NCBI RefSeq assembly: GCF_002844195.1
Contig: NZ_PEND01000005.1
Location: 62,001 to 126,000 of the forward strand
Length of the DNA: 64,000 bases
Direction: 5' to 3'
Origin: Halegenticoccus soli
GTDB taxonomy: Archaea > Halobacteriota > Halobacteria > Halobacteriales > Haloferacaceae
The notes under the pieces were generated by a model, which saw only the letters and a list, made by a program, of their open reading frames with translations, made no database searches and was not told where the DNA came from. Below are positions 45,790 through 56,424 of the stretch, piece after piece. The first letter of the stretch is position 1. Every line of letters starts with the position of its first letter. The position numbers and the translations under genes were made by a program.

Positions 45790-48390
45790 CTACGAGAGCA
45801 CGCGCTCGCGTTCGGGGTCGAAGAGGGGTTCTTCGCGGACCGTCGCCTCGTAGCGCTCGCCTTCGTGGAGGATTTCGACCTCGACACCGGGCTCGGCGTA
45901 CCCCGGCGGGAGGTACGCGTACGCGATGCACGAGCCGACGGTGTAGCCGTACTCGGCGCTGTGGACGTACCCGAGCGTCTCGTCGCCGTCGAGAACGGGG
46001 CGATCCGCGAAGACGACCGCGTCTTCGTCCCGGAGCGTCAAACAGGCGATCTCGTGGCGGACGTTCTCCCCGTCCGCCGCCTCGGCGACCGCGCTCTTCC
46101 CGATGAAGTCGGTCTCGAGATCGACGGCGAAGCCGAGGCCCGCCTCGTAGGGATTGTGTTCGGTGTGGAGGTCCTCACCCCAGAGCCGGAACCCCTTCTC
46201 GATGCGCAGGGAGTCGAGCGCGCCGTTGCCGTACGGTCTGAGGTCGTATTCCTGTCCGGCTTGCCAGAGGACCTCCCAGAGTCGCTCCCCGTACTCGGCG
46301 GGCGTGTACAGCTCCCAGCCGAGTTCACCCGCGTACGAAACGCGAAGCGCGGTGACCGGGACGTTCTTGACGAAGATCTCCTGGGACGTGAAATACGGGA
46401 ATCCGTCGTTGGAGAGGTCGGCGCGCGTGACCTTCTCGAGCACCTTCCGCGCGTCGGGACCCGTGAGCACGAACGACGACAGGTTCGACGTGACGTCTCG
46501 CACCACCACGTCCGCCGGCGCGTGCTCGCGTATCCACGCGAGGTGGTTCTGCCCGACCTCTCGCCCGGTCGTCAACACCAGGTACCTGTCGTCGTCGAGC
46601 CGCGTGACGGTGATGTCTGCGCGCACGCCGCCCTCCTCGTTGCACATGAGCGTGTAGCGCACCTGCCCGACGTCGATGTCCATGTCGTTTGTGCACAGGT
46701 ACTGTACGAACTCGGCGGCTCCCCGGCCGCTGATCTCCATCTTGTTGAAGGACGTCATGTCGTGGAGGCCGACGGCGTTGCGCACGTGCAGCGCTTCGGC
46801 GCCCTCGATCGGCGACCAGTACTTCGCTTCCCACCCGTCGCGATCGGGGATCTGATCGCCGTACCGCGCCAGGAGATCGGCGTTCGAATCGAACCAGTGG
46901 GCCTCCTCCCAGCCCGCCTCCGCCCACAGTTCGGCGTCGAGCTCCTCGAGCTTGTGATACACCGAGCTGCGACGGATGTCGCGCTGGTGGTCGGTCCAGG
47001 TCCACTTGGGATGGACGATGTTGTAGACGATTCGATACTCCTCGCCGCCGATGTCGCGGGCGAAGTCCCAGCTCCCCTCGTGCGGCTGGAAGCGGTTGAC
47101 GTCGCAGTGGCGCAGGTCGATCGGCCCCTCGGGCAGGCGCGGGACGCCGTTTTCCATCCACTCGGCGAGCGCCTTGCCCGCGCCGCCGGCGTGCGTGACC
47201 CAGATTGCGGCCGCGGTCCAGAGCCCGTCGTACTCCTGAACGGGTCCCATCACGGGCAGGCCGTTGGGCGACTCCGCGAACATCCCGTTGTACCTGTGTT
47301 CGAGTTCCTTCCCCTCGGTCGCCGGGAGCAGTTCGTCGCTGGCCTGACGAGGCGCTTTGTCCGGACGGTCCGGGTGCGTCGCGTTGTTCATGTGGTACTC
47401 GGAGAACTCGTGTACCGACCCCTGCTCGCCGTCCGAATCGTTACCGCCCAGCTCCTGGGGGTCCGGCACGAGCGGCTCGTGGTTGTACGACCCGATGCCG
47501 TACGCGTCTCCGTGCGTCCGGAAGTACATCGCGTTGTCCTGGTCGCGGAGGATCGGCCGGTCGGGCCCGACGAGGAGTCGATCGGCTTTCTCGCCGGAGA
47601 CGTCTCTGTAGTTCTCGTACACCGGATCGTCGGTGACGTCCTTTCGACTCTCGGCCAGCTCTTCGAGTGGTTCGGTGATCGTGTACTGGTGCTCGACCGG
47701 CGTCACCGGGAGGTGGACGCCGAGCTTCTCGCCGAGCTGGCGCGCCCAGATGTTCGTCGCGATCACCACCTCGTCGCACTCGATCTCGCCGTTCTCGGTG
47801 ACGACCGACCGGACCTCGCCGCCCTCGACCTCGACGTTCTCGGTCCTCGTGTGGGGGACGAACGTCGCCCCCCGCTCCGTGGCCGCCTCCGCTAACGCGG
47901 CGCACGCCCTCACGCCCGACACCTGACCGTCGGTCGGCGAGTAGTAACCACCCTCGATGACGTCGCTATCGACGAGCGGGAGATTCTCCGCTACCTCCTC
48001 CGGCGAGAGGATTTGGGGCTCGGGAACGCCCCAGGATTTCCCCCACTCGACGCGACGCTGGAGGAAGTCCATGCGCTCGTCGGACCGAGCGACCTCGATC
48101 CCGCCGGTCTCGTTGTACAGCGGCTCGCCGTCTCCGTCCTCGAACTGGGAGTACAGCCGCCGGCTGTACATCGCGAACTTGGTGAGGACCTTCGGCTCCG
48201 CGGTCTGAAACATGATCCCCGGGGCGTGACTGGACGATCCGCCGGTCGTCGGGAGCGGTCCCTGGTCGACGACGACGACGCCGTCGCGTCCGAGCTCGGT
48301 CAGGTGATACGCTACACTGCACCCGACGATACCGGCGCCGACGATAACGGTGTCCGCTTCGGCCGGCAAGCTGCCGTGTGTGCTCGTCAT
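45790..48390 (-). CDS. FAD-dependent dimethylglycine/sarcosine oxidase-like enzyme with GcvT domain (copy 2)
   Basis: An 866-residue paralogue of the preceding gene, same architecture: TVIVGAGIVGCSVAYHLTEL, GGSSSHAPGIMFQTAEPKVL with the putative flavin-linking histidine, then the GcvT part (FVLTGPDARKVLEKV, LRVSYAGELGWELYTPAEYG, DSLRIEKGFRLWGEDLH). The two copies differ enough (substitutions throughout and short insertions such as EDGDGEPLYNETGG) to suggest different substrates, for example dimethylglycine for one and sarcosine for the other. They share orientation but are 308 nt apart. A TATACTTATC box near 48420 probably drives this gene. Confidence 0.92.
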   Translation of the reverse strand: MTSTHGSLPAEADTVIVGAGIVGCSVAYHLTELGRDGVVVVDQGPLPTTGGSSSHAPGIMFQTAEPKVLTKFAMYSRRLYSQFEDGDGEPLYNETGGIEVARSDERMDFLQRRVEWGKSWGVPEPQILSPEEVAENLPLVDSDVIEGGYYSPTDGQVSGVRACAALAEAATERGATFVPHTRTENVEVEGGEVRSVVTENGEIECDEVVIATNIWARQLGEKLGVHLPVTPVEHQYTITEPLEELAESRKDVTDDPVYENYRDVSGEKADRLLVGPDRPILRDQDNAMYFRTHGDAYGIGSYNHEPLVPDPQELGGNDSDGEQGSVHEFSEYHMNNATHPDRPDKAPRQASDELLPATEGKELEHRYNGMFAESPNGLPVMGPVQEYDGLWTAAAIWVTHAGGAGKALAEWMENGVPRLPEGPIDLRHCDVNRFQPHEGSWDFARDIGGEEYRIVYNIVHPKWTWTDHQRDIRRSSVYHKLEELDAELWAEAGWEEAHWFDSNADLLARYGDQIPDRDGWEAKYWSPIEGAEALHVRNAVGLHDMTSFNKMEISGRGAAEFVQYLCTNDMDIDVGQVRYTLMCNEEGGVRADITVTRLDDDRYLVLTTGREVGQNHLAWIREHAPADVVVRDVTSNLSSFVLTGPDARKVLEKVTRADLSNDGFPYFTSQEIFVKNVPVTALRVSYAGELGWELYTPAEYGERLWEVLWQAGQEYDLRPYGNGALDSLRIEKGFRLWGEDLHTEHNPYEAGLGFAVDLETDFIGKSAVAEAADGENVRHEIACLTLRDEDAVVFADRPVLDGDETLGYVHSAEYGYTVGSCIAYAYLPPGYAEPGVEVEILHEGERYEATVREEPLFDPERERVLS

Positions 48391-48496
48391 TGACAGTGCG
48401 GTGTCCCGTAGGTGTACAAATATACTTATCGCCCGCCTCGACATCAACCACAACGTACCGAATCTGTTACAAGTAGTGGTTCGCGCGATCGGACTG

Positions 48497-48735
48497 ACAT
48501 CCTCCCGCGCCTGAAGATGCCCCGAGCGTTGGAATATTAAGGTTCACAACCCACCGGTTCCCTCGGGTGGAACGACCCAGAGGTTTGATTGAACAGGCGA
48601 ACTGCTGGTCGTGCCAAACAACCGTTACTCGTATCCTCCGTTGGAGGATTCCGTTCGCCGGCCGTTCGAGAACGGGGGCACTCGAACGCCGCCCGGCGAA
48701 CGCCGTCGCTCGGAGCTCGGATTCGCCACAGGGAT
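48497..48735 (-). pseudogene. IS1341-type tnpB 3' scar
   Basis: The reverse strand still reads AAFECPRSRTAGERNPPTED, then NGCLARPAVRLFNQ and SFHPREPVGCEP, then a stop. This is the zinc-finger-to-end tail of a TnpB like the one at 62037 (there PAVRLFDPSEGRFAPREQVV). Beyond the stop the GACATCCTCCC terminus of the right end is kept, but its hairpin is degenerate. Everything upstream of the zinc finger is gone. It is a dead remnant directly beside copy 2 of the FAD-GcvT gene. Confidence 0.65.
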
Positions 48736-48801
48736 TTAAACGGGTGAACTATTCCTCACTCAGTCTTATTCTCCGCGCTGAGGTGAGTAGTACACAGTAG
48801 C

Positions 48802-49965
48802 ATGGGAGTCAGTACCTCGATTGAGATCCTCTCGCAAATACTCGAGCGGTACGAATCGGGTGGGGGCACGGTCCACCAGGTCGAGGCGACGCTCTCCGAG
48901 CGGGGGAAGAGAGACGGACTGAGCGTCACGGTCGACGTCGCCGTGCCGCTGTGCTCGGCCGCGAACGACCGCTCGGAACCCGACGCGTCGCCCGTGACGG
49001 CGGTGCTCGGAGACGGCGGCGAGTTACGGCTCGAGTTCCCGCCGTCGATCGTGCCGTCGATGGACGAGTGCGCTCCTGAGAGTGTTTCGACCGCCAGAGA
49101 GGACGTCCGCGTCGCCGCCGACGGGACTATCCTCGTGACGTTCGCTCTCGGTGTGGATGCGGACGCGGAGCCAGAGGAGGTCGCCGTCTCGACCTCGACG
49201 CCTCTCGAAGAGCCGAACGAGGTAGCGACGAGCGTGGGCGAGGACGAGCGGGGATCCGCCGCGGGATCGGAGAGCGGCACCGAGACGGAAAGCGAGGCGG
49301 ATCCCGGGGCCGAGACCGAGAGTGCGCTCGAGGCCGCGCGAAACGAGGACCTGCCGCCCTACGAAGACGTCGAGTACCTCCGGTGCCTGTACGATTCGTT
49401 CGACACGTTCACGGCGATGGCCGACGCGCTCGAAATGGACGTCACCTCGGAGACCGTCCGTCGGTACATGATCGACGCCGGAGTCCACGAGCCCGCGTCC
49501 TACAACACGACCGCCGGGGGCGAGACGGAGGACGCGGTCGACGACGACCCGGCAGCGATAGAAGCGACCGACGCGCCCGGCGAGGTGGAAGAAGAGACGC
49601 TCTCCCCAGACCCGCCAACGGACCCGACCGAAAGAACGGCGCCGGCCCTCGACCGAGCGTCGGCGGGGGAGGCGAACGGGCCGAGCGAGCACGTTTCGAG
49701 AAAACAGCTCGTCACCGACGGCATCGGCCTGCCCGACGGCGTCGAGCTCGAAGAGCTGATCGACGCCATCGCGTCGTCGCTGACGCTGTACGACGTCCAC
49801 CAGCAGCTGGATCTCGATCGCGGACGCACCCGCGAACTGCTGGAACGGCTCAACCTGATCGACCTGGTCGTGAAGCGGGTTTACAGCGCGGACGACCCCG
49901 AGAGACGACCGTCGCGGGACGAAATCGTGGACCGAATCCGCGACAGCGTCGCCACCGAGCGGTGA
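48802..49965 (+). CDS. helix-turn-helix protein of unknown function
   Basis: A 387-residue acidic haloarchaeal protein, not recognised as a named family. It appears modular: an N-terminal globular part (1-115, ISIEILSQILERYESGGG-like start), a Ser/Glu/Thr-rich linker (about 130-180), a helix-turn-helix-like unit (YLRCLYDSFDTFTAMADALE, then VTSETVRRYMIDAGVHEP), a second acidic linker, and a C-terminal second HTH-like unit (LTLYDVHQQLDLDRGRTREL). Two DNA-binding-like units suggest a regulator or chromosome-associated protein. It lies between the tnpB scar and the first Rieske gene, on the same strand as the latter. Confidence 0.65.
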   Translation: MGVSTSIEILSQILERYESGGGTVHQVEATLSERGKRDGLSVTVDVAVPLCSAANDRSEPDASPVTAVLGDGGELRLEFPPSIVPSMDECAPESVSTAREDVRVAADGTILVTFALGVDADAEPEEVAVSTSTPLEEPNEVATSVGEDERGSAAGSESGTETESEADPGAETESALEAARNEDLPPYEDVEYLRCLYDSFDTFTAMADALEMDVTSETVRRYMIDAGVHEPASYNTTAGGETEDAVDDDPAAIEATDAPGEVEEETLSPDPPTDPTERTAPALDRASAGEANGPSEHVSRKQLVTDGIGLPDGVELEELIDAIASSLTLYDVHQQLDLDRGRTRELLERLNLIDLVVKRVYSADDPERRPSRDEIVDRIRDSVATER

Positions 49966-50265
49966 CGCCGCGACCCCGTCCGAGCCGACGCGATGGTTGG
50001 GCAGAACGGCCGACTCGTTCTCGTCCGCTGTTTTCTCCCTCTCACCTGGGTGAAACGCGATCGAACGGGCCGAAGGTTCGATCCATCGTTAGCGTTCGCG
50101 CGTGGGCGTCGGTTCGCCCGCTGGCGCGACGCTCTCCTCTCTCGGAATCGGCGTTCGACCGCGCGTACGGCGCCGAGTTCGCGGGCGCCGTATTCTACCC
50201 GGTTTATATTGATGTTCAATATCACTGGTGAACGGTTTTAGTAACCGCTCCGGTGTTGGTACTAT
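49966..50265. promoter_or_regulatory. promoter region of Rieske gene 1, with block shared with Rieske gene 2
   Basis: The last 65 bp before the ATG at 50266 hold TTTATATTGATGTTCAATATC plus ACTGGTGAAC at about 50203-50233, then TTTTAGTAA at 50236-50244 as a TATA-like box about 23-28 nt before the start. The same order and most of the bases recur before the paralogue at 52246. The upstream part (49966-50190) shows nothing else. Confidence 0.5.
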
Positions 50266-51399
50266 ATGACACAGTGGGACGACTCACAGACGGAACACGT
50301 GAGTGACGATATCACGGACGAATCGAACGCGCTGCCGGCGCGGTACTTCACGGAGCCGGACGTCTTCGAGATGGAAAAGGAGAAAGTGTTCGGCCGGTAC
50401 TGGGTCTACGCCGGCCACGCCAACGCCATCAAAGAACCGGGTCAGTACTTCACGAGGGACGTCGGCAATCGCAAGCTGATCATCGTGCGCGGTCACGACG
50501 GCCGGCCCAAGGCGTTCGACAACGTCTGCGCCCACCGGGGATCCAAAATGGTGGAGGACACGCCGATGACCGACCCGGGCGACGCGAGCCGGATCCAGTG
50601 TCCGTACCACCTCTGGACGTACGATCTCGACGGAACCCTCAGGAGTACGCCGCGGAGCTTCGAGGAGGCGAGCTTGAATCCGGATCTCGAGGACGAGGAC
50701 GTCCGAGAGCTCGACCCCGAAGAGAACGCCCTGAACGCCGTCAACGTCGACACGATCGGCCCGTTCATCTTCGTCAACCTGAGCGACGATCCCATGCCGC
50801 TCGAAGAACAGGCCGGCGAAATGAAAGACAGGCTCGAAGCGCTGCCGCTCGGCGAGTACGAGCACGCCTGCCGGATCGTCTCGGAGGTCGAGTGCAACTG
50901 GAAGGTGTTCGCCAGCAACTACTCCGAGTGCGACCACTGCCAATCTAACCACCAAGATTGGATCGAGGGCATTCAGCTCGACGAGTCGGAGCTGGAAGTG
51001 AACGATTACCACTGGGTGCTCCACTACACCCACGAGGAAGACGTCGACGACGAGCTGCGCATCCACGATGAACACGAAGCGCAGTTCCACTACCTGTGGC
51101 CGAACTTCACGGTCAACATGTACGGGACCGCCGACGGCTACGGCACCTACGTCATCGACCCCATCGACACCGACCGCTTCCAGCTCATCGCCGACTACTA
51201 CTTCGAGGACGCCGACCTCTCCGACGAAGAGGAGGAGTTCGTCCGCACCAGCCGGCAACTCCAGGAGGAGGACTTCGAACTGGTCGAACGTCAGTGGGAG
51301 GGGCTGAAAACCGGGGCATTGGCACAGGCGCAGCTCGGGCCGAACGAACACACCGTCCACAGGTTCCACCGGCTCGCCCAGGAGGCCTACAACTCGTGA
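50266..51399 (+). CDS. Rieske-type aromatic/N-methyl oxygenase alpha subunit
   Basis: A 377-residue Rieske non-heme iron oxygenase. The [2Fe-2S] ligands are Cys88 and His90 in NVCAHRGSK and Cys112 and His115 in IQCPYHLWTYD. The catalytic iron histidines are His224 and His229 in NYSECDHCQSNHQDW. Relatives such as GbcA demethylate glycine betaine, and others act on carnitine or stachydrine, with release of formaldehyde and use of an electron-transfer partner. Such a reductase (GbcB-like) is not in the window. With BCCT and dimethylglycine-oxidase-like genes nearby, glycine betaine is the most probable substrate, by context. Confidence 0.92.
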   Translation: MTQWDDSQTEHVSDDITDESNALPARYFTEPDVFEMEKEKVFGRYWVYAGHANAIKEPGQYFTRDVGNRKLIIVRGHDGRPKAFDNVCAHRGSKMVEDTPMTDPGDASRIQCPYHLWTYDLDGTLRSTPRSFEEASLNPDLEDEDVRELDPEENALNAVNVDTIGPFIFVNLSDDPMPLEEQAGEMKDRLEALPLGEYEHACRIVSEVECNWKVFASNYSECDHCQSNHQDWIEGIQLDESELEVNDYHWVLHYTHEEDVDDELRIHDEHEAQFHYLWPNFTVNMYGTADGYGTYVIDPIDTDRFQLIADYYFEDADLSDEEEEFVRTSRQLQEEDFELVERQWEGLKTGALAQAQLGPNEHTVHRFHRLAQEAYNS

Positions 51400-51535
51400 C
51401 GTCATCGTATCCCCCGATCCAGTCGCGTACGTGCGAGGAAGCGATAGAGAGGGACCTGCGGAACAGCCGGTGCGGTACTCGCCACCTGGACCGAACGAAA
51501 CCAGCGCACGATCCCAGAACCAGCACGGACCAATC

Positions 51536-51895
51536 ATGAGCACGCAAGAGAAGGCGTCGTACGTTGCGGTCTGTCCGGAGTGTGACGAAAGAAAGCAAAC
51601 GGAGACCCCGAACGAGGTCGTCGAGTTCTACCGCCGACACCACCGCGTGACGGGACACGACGTGGACCTAGAGCGCGCACGGCCGGATCTGGACGAGGAC
51701 GTGACGGGCGACGATCTCAAAAGCGTCGTCCGGCACCTCCTGGAACAGTACCCGAACGGCGTCCCGATCGGCGTCATCGTGGCGGTGATGAACGAACGCG
51801 GCCTGTCGATCGGTGAGACGCTGGACGAGATCCACGAGATACGGATGGGCGGCGGTCTGTACGAACCCCGAGACGATCACCTGGGTGCGTTCTAG
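51536..51895 (+). CDS. small zinc-motif/winged-helix protein
   Basis: A 119-residue protein. The N-terminus holds a CPEC motif (YVAVCPECDERKQTE), a zinc-ribbon-like half site, with HHRVTGHD as possible further ligands. The C-terminal half (LKSVVRHLLEQYPNGVPIGV, then YEPRDDHLGAF) resembles the winged-helix tail found at the end of archaeal MCM helicases and in related small haloarchaeal proteins. A regulatory, DNA-binding role is inference. It lies 136 nt behind Rieske gene 1 and ahead of Rieske gene 2 on the same strand. Confidence 0.7.
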   Translation: MSTQEKASYVAVCPECDERKQTETPNEVVEFYRRHHRVTGHDVDLERARPDLDEDVTGDDLKSVVRHLLEQYPNGVPIGVIVAVMNERGLSIGETLDEIHEIRMGGGLYEPRDDHLGAF

Positions 51896-52245
51896 CGCTG
51901 TCGACCCGCCGCTCAGCGCTACGCGTGACCGGACAGTTCGCCCGTCAGCACACTGACCACGACGGCTACCCGGGAAGGCAGACTCGCAGCGCCGGTTGCA
52001 GGCGTCGTCCCCTCGAAAGCCACCGCCTGCTGGTGGATGTAGCTATAATCACTTCTATTCGATTCTCTTGGAAAGATTCGGATTGATGACAATTGACTAT
52101 CCGGCCTTGCCATCGGCGGTGAACTATGTAGGCGCTGTTGGATTCATCTCACGCCTTCAGGCGCGGGTATTCTCCTCGCGTTTTATAATGACGTTCTATA
52201 TCACTGGTTAACTCTTTTTTGAAACCGCCTCAATGATGCTATTGT
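51896..52245. promoter_or_regulatory. region upstream of Rieske gene 2, with IS-type hairpin and shared promoter block
   Basis: At about 52147-52175 the sequence CTCACGCCTTCAGGCGCGGG forms a hairpin of the kind found at ends of IS200/IS605-type elements in haloarchaea. It is followed at 52181-52212 by TTTTATAATGACGTTCTATA and TCACTGGTTAAC, which match the block before Rieske gene 1, and then by a TTTTTTGAAACC stretch. The paralogue's promoter is thus preserved next to an IS scar. 51896-52140 shows nothing recognisable. Confidence 0.5.
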
Positions 52246-53256
52246 ATGACACAGTGGAACGACGCGCAGGTGAAGCCCGTTAGCCCAGACATCACGGACA
52301 GATCGAACGCGCTGCCGGCGCGGTACTTCAGGGAGCCGGACGTCTTCGAGATGGAAAAGGAGAAAGTGTTCAGCCGGTACTGGGTCTACGCCGGCCACGC
52401 TAACGCCATCAAAGAACCGGGTCAGTCCTTCACGCGGACCGTTGGCGGCCGCGACCTGATCGTCGTCCGAGACGACGAGAACGAAGTGAGAGCCTTCAAC
52501 AACTTCTCGGCGCGCGACGGGGCGAAAGTCGTAGACGACGCACCGATGACCGATCCCGAGAGCGTCGACACCGGCGAACTCGACGACTTGGACGCCGTCA
52601 GCGTCGACACGATCGGCCCGTTCATCTTCGTCAACCTGAGCGACGATCCCATGCCGCTCGAAGAACAAGCCGGCGAGATGAAAGACAGGCTCGAAGCGCT
52701 GCCGCTCGCCGAGTACGAGCACGCCTGCCGAATCGTCTCGGAGGTCGAGTGCAACTGGAAGGTGTTCGCCAGCAACTACTCCGAGTGCGACCACTGCCAG
52801 GCCAATCACCAGGACTGGATCAAGGGTATCTCGCTGAACGAGTCCGAACTCGAGGTGAACGACTACCACTGGGTGCTCCACTACACCCACGAGGAGGACG
52901 TCGACGACGAACTACGTATTCACGAGGAGCACGAGGCGCAGTTCCACTACCTATGGCCGAACTTCACGGTCAACATGTACGGGACCGCCGACGGCTACGG
53001 CACCTACGTCATCGACCCGATCGACACCGGCCGCTTCCAGCTCATCGCCGACTACTACTTCGAGGACGCCGACCTCTCCGACGAAGAGGAGGAGTTCGTC
53101 CGCACCAGCCGGCAACTCCAGGAGGAGGACTTCGAACTGGTCGAACGCCAGTGGGAGGGGCTGAAAACCGGGGCATTGGCACAGGCGCAGCTCGGGCCGA
53201 ACGAACACACCGTCCACAAGTTCCACCTGCTCGCCCAGGAAGCCTACAACTCCTAA
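52246..53256 (+). CDS. Rieske oxygenase paralogue lacking the [2Fe-2S] site
   Basis: A 336-residue paralogue of the gene at 50266. Residues 1-60 and the whole C-terminal catalytic domain are nearly identical (NYSECDHCQANHQDW, TVNMYGTADGYGTYVIDP, EEEFVRTSRQLQEEDFEL), so iron-binding histidines are kept at about 183 and 188. The Rieske domain is dismantled: Cys88 and His90 become Ser and Arg (NFSARDGAK), and the segment with the second Cys-His pair and following residues is missing as an in-frame gap of 41 residues. There is no stop or frameshift, so it is expressed-looking. It may act with a Rieske domain from another subunit, as the Rieske-less NdmC does with NdmD, or be a structural or decayed partner. 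Confidence 0.9.
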   Translation: MTQWNDAQVKPVSPDITDRSNALPARYFREPDVFEMEKEKVFSRYWVYAGHANAIKEPGQSFTRTVGGRDLIVVRDDENEVRAFNNFSARDGAKVVDDAPMTDPESVDTGELDDLDAVSVDTIGPFIFVNLSDDPMPLEEQAGEMKDRLEALPLAEYEHACRIVSEVECNWKVFASNYSECDHCQANHQDWIKGISLNESELEVNDYHWVLHYTHEEDVDDELRIHEEHEAQFHYLWPNFTVNMYGTADGYGTYVIDPIDTGRFQLIADYYFEDADLSDEEEEFVRTSRQLQEEDFELVERQWEGLKTGALAQAQLGPNEHTVHKFHLLAQEAYNS

Positions 53257-53295
53257 CCGATTCGGGTCGGCGACCCGAATCGGTCCTCCCCCACC

Positions 53296-53841
53296 TAATT
53301 CAAGCAGGGAGTCCCGGCCTTTAGGCCGGGCGGGAATGCGACCCGTGTCTCGAAAGCGCTCGTCCACGAGGCGATAACACACACCTGTTCTCCCATCGCC
53401 TTTGAGGACCTCACCGATATTCGAGAACGGATGCCCGGCGTGAAAAAGTTCCACGTATGGGCGTTCAAGCAGCTCTGTGAGTACGTCGAGTACAAAGCCG
53501 CCGAGTTCGGGATTCGGACGGTACAAGTCGACCCGGCGTACACGAGTCAACGGTGTTCGTGCTGTGGAACGACCCTCCGAGAACATCGGCCTTCTCAGGC
53601 CGAGTTCCTGTGCCGGAAGTGTGGGTATGAGGTACACGCTGACTACAACGCAGCGAAGAATAGTGCGACGAAGTATGTCCGGGCGGGCCAAAAGCGTCCG
53701 TCCGGACGGGTGAACCGTCAACTCGCCCTGAAGTCGGGAACGCTGAACGGGAATGGGGGGGTTTTTCCCTGCCAACGCAGACGCGTAGGACAGACCGGGA
53801 GTTCACCGACAAGCCCCGGCGTTTACGCCGGGGTAGTTGAC
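53296..53841 (+). pseudogene. IS1341-type tnpB remnant, internally deleted
   Basis: An IS-end hairpin (CCCGGCCTTTAGGCCGGG, about 53308-53325) is joined directly to the last third of a TnpB: IAFEDLTDIRERMPG, KKFHVWAFKQLCEYVEYKAA, VDPAYTSQRCSCCG and CRKCGYEVHADYNAAKNSA with the zinc-finger cysteines. The reading breaks near 53755 at a G/T-rich run and the usual tail is out of frame (EFTDKPRRLRRGS). A second hairpin CCCCGGCGTTTACGCCGGGG (53814-53833) marks the other end. The RuvC N-part is gone, so it cannot make active nuclease. It lies between Rieske gene 2 and katG. Confidence 0.75.
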
Positions 53842-53916
53842 GGCTCCTTGAGACCTCCTGTCCGGGTCGGCGCCGAGTGGACCGGTGGAAAACGTTACAG
53901 AGATTCGAGGAGAACG

Positions 53917-53936
53917 CCCACGACTGAAGTCGTGGG
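53917..53936. terminator. IS-type hairpin abutting katG
   Basis: CCCACGACTGAAGTCGTGGG is a perfect 8-bp stem just beyond the katG stop (53942, minus strand). It is of the same make as the tnpB right-end hairpin at 61997-62016 and may be a further IS end. Its place lets it serve as a transcription terminator for katG, which is inference. Confidence 0.45.
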
Positions 53937-53941
53937 AGAAG

Positions 53942-56424
<2,483 letters not shown>

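Noticed and set aside
45571-47895. 774-residue plus-strand open frame
   Set aside because: It is the exact antisense of the FAD-GcvT gene and rich in Val/Arg/Leu without motifs, a usual product of GC-rich DNA.
32929-48457. Shared 13-mer TCAACCACAACGT at about 32929 and 48445
   Set aside because: A 13-mer repeat is expected by chance in 64 kb, and the first copy is not upstream of a gene start in the same orientation.
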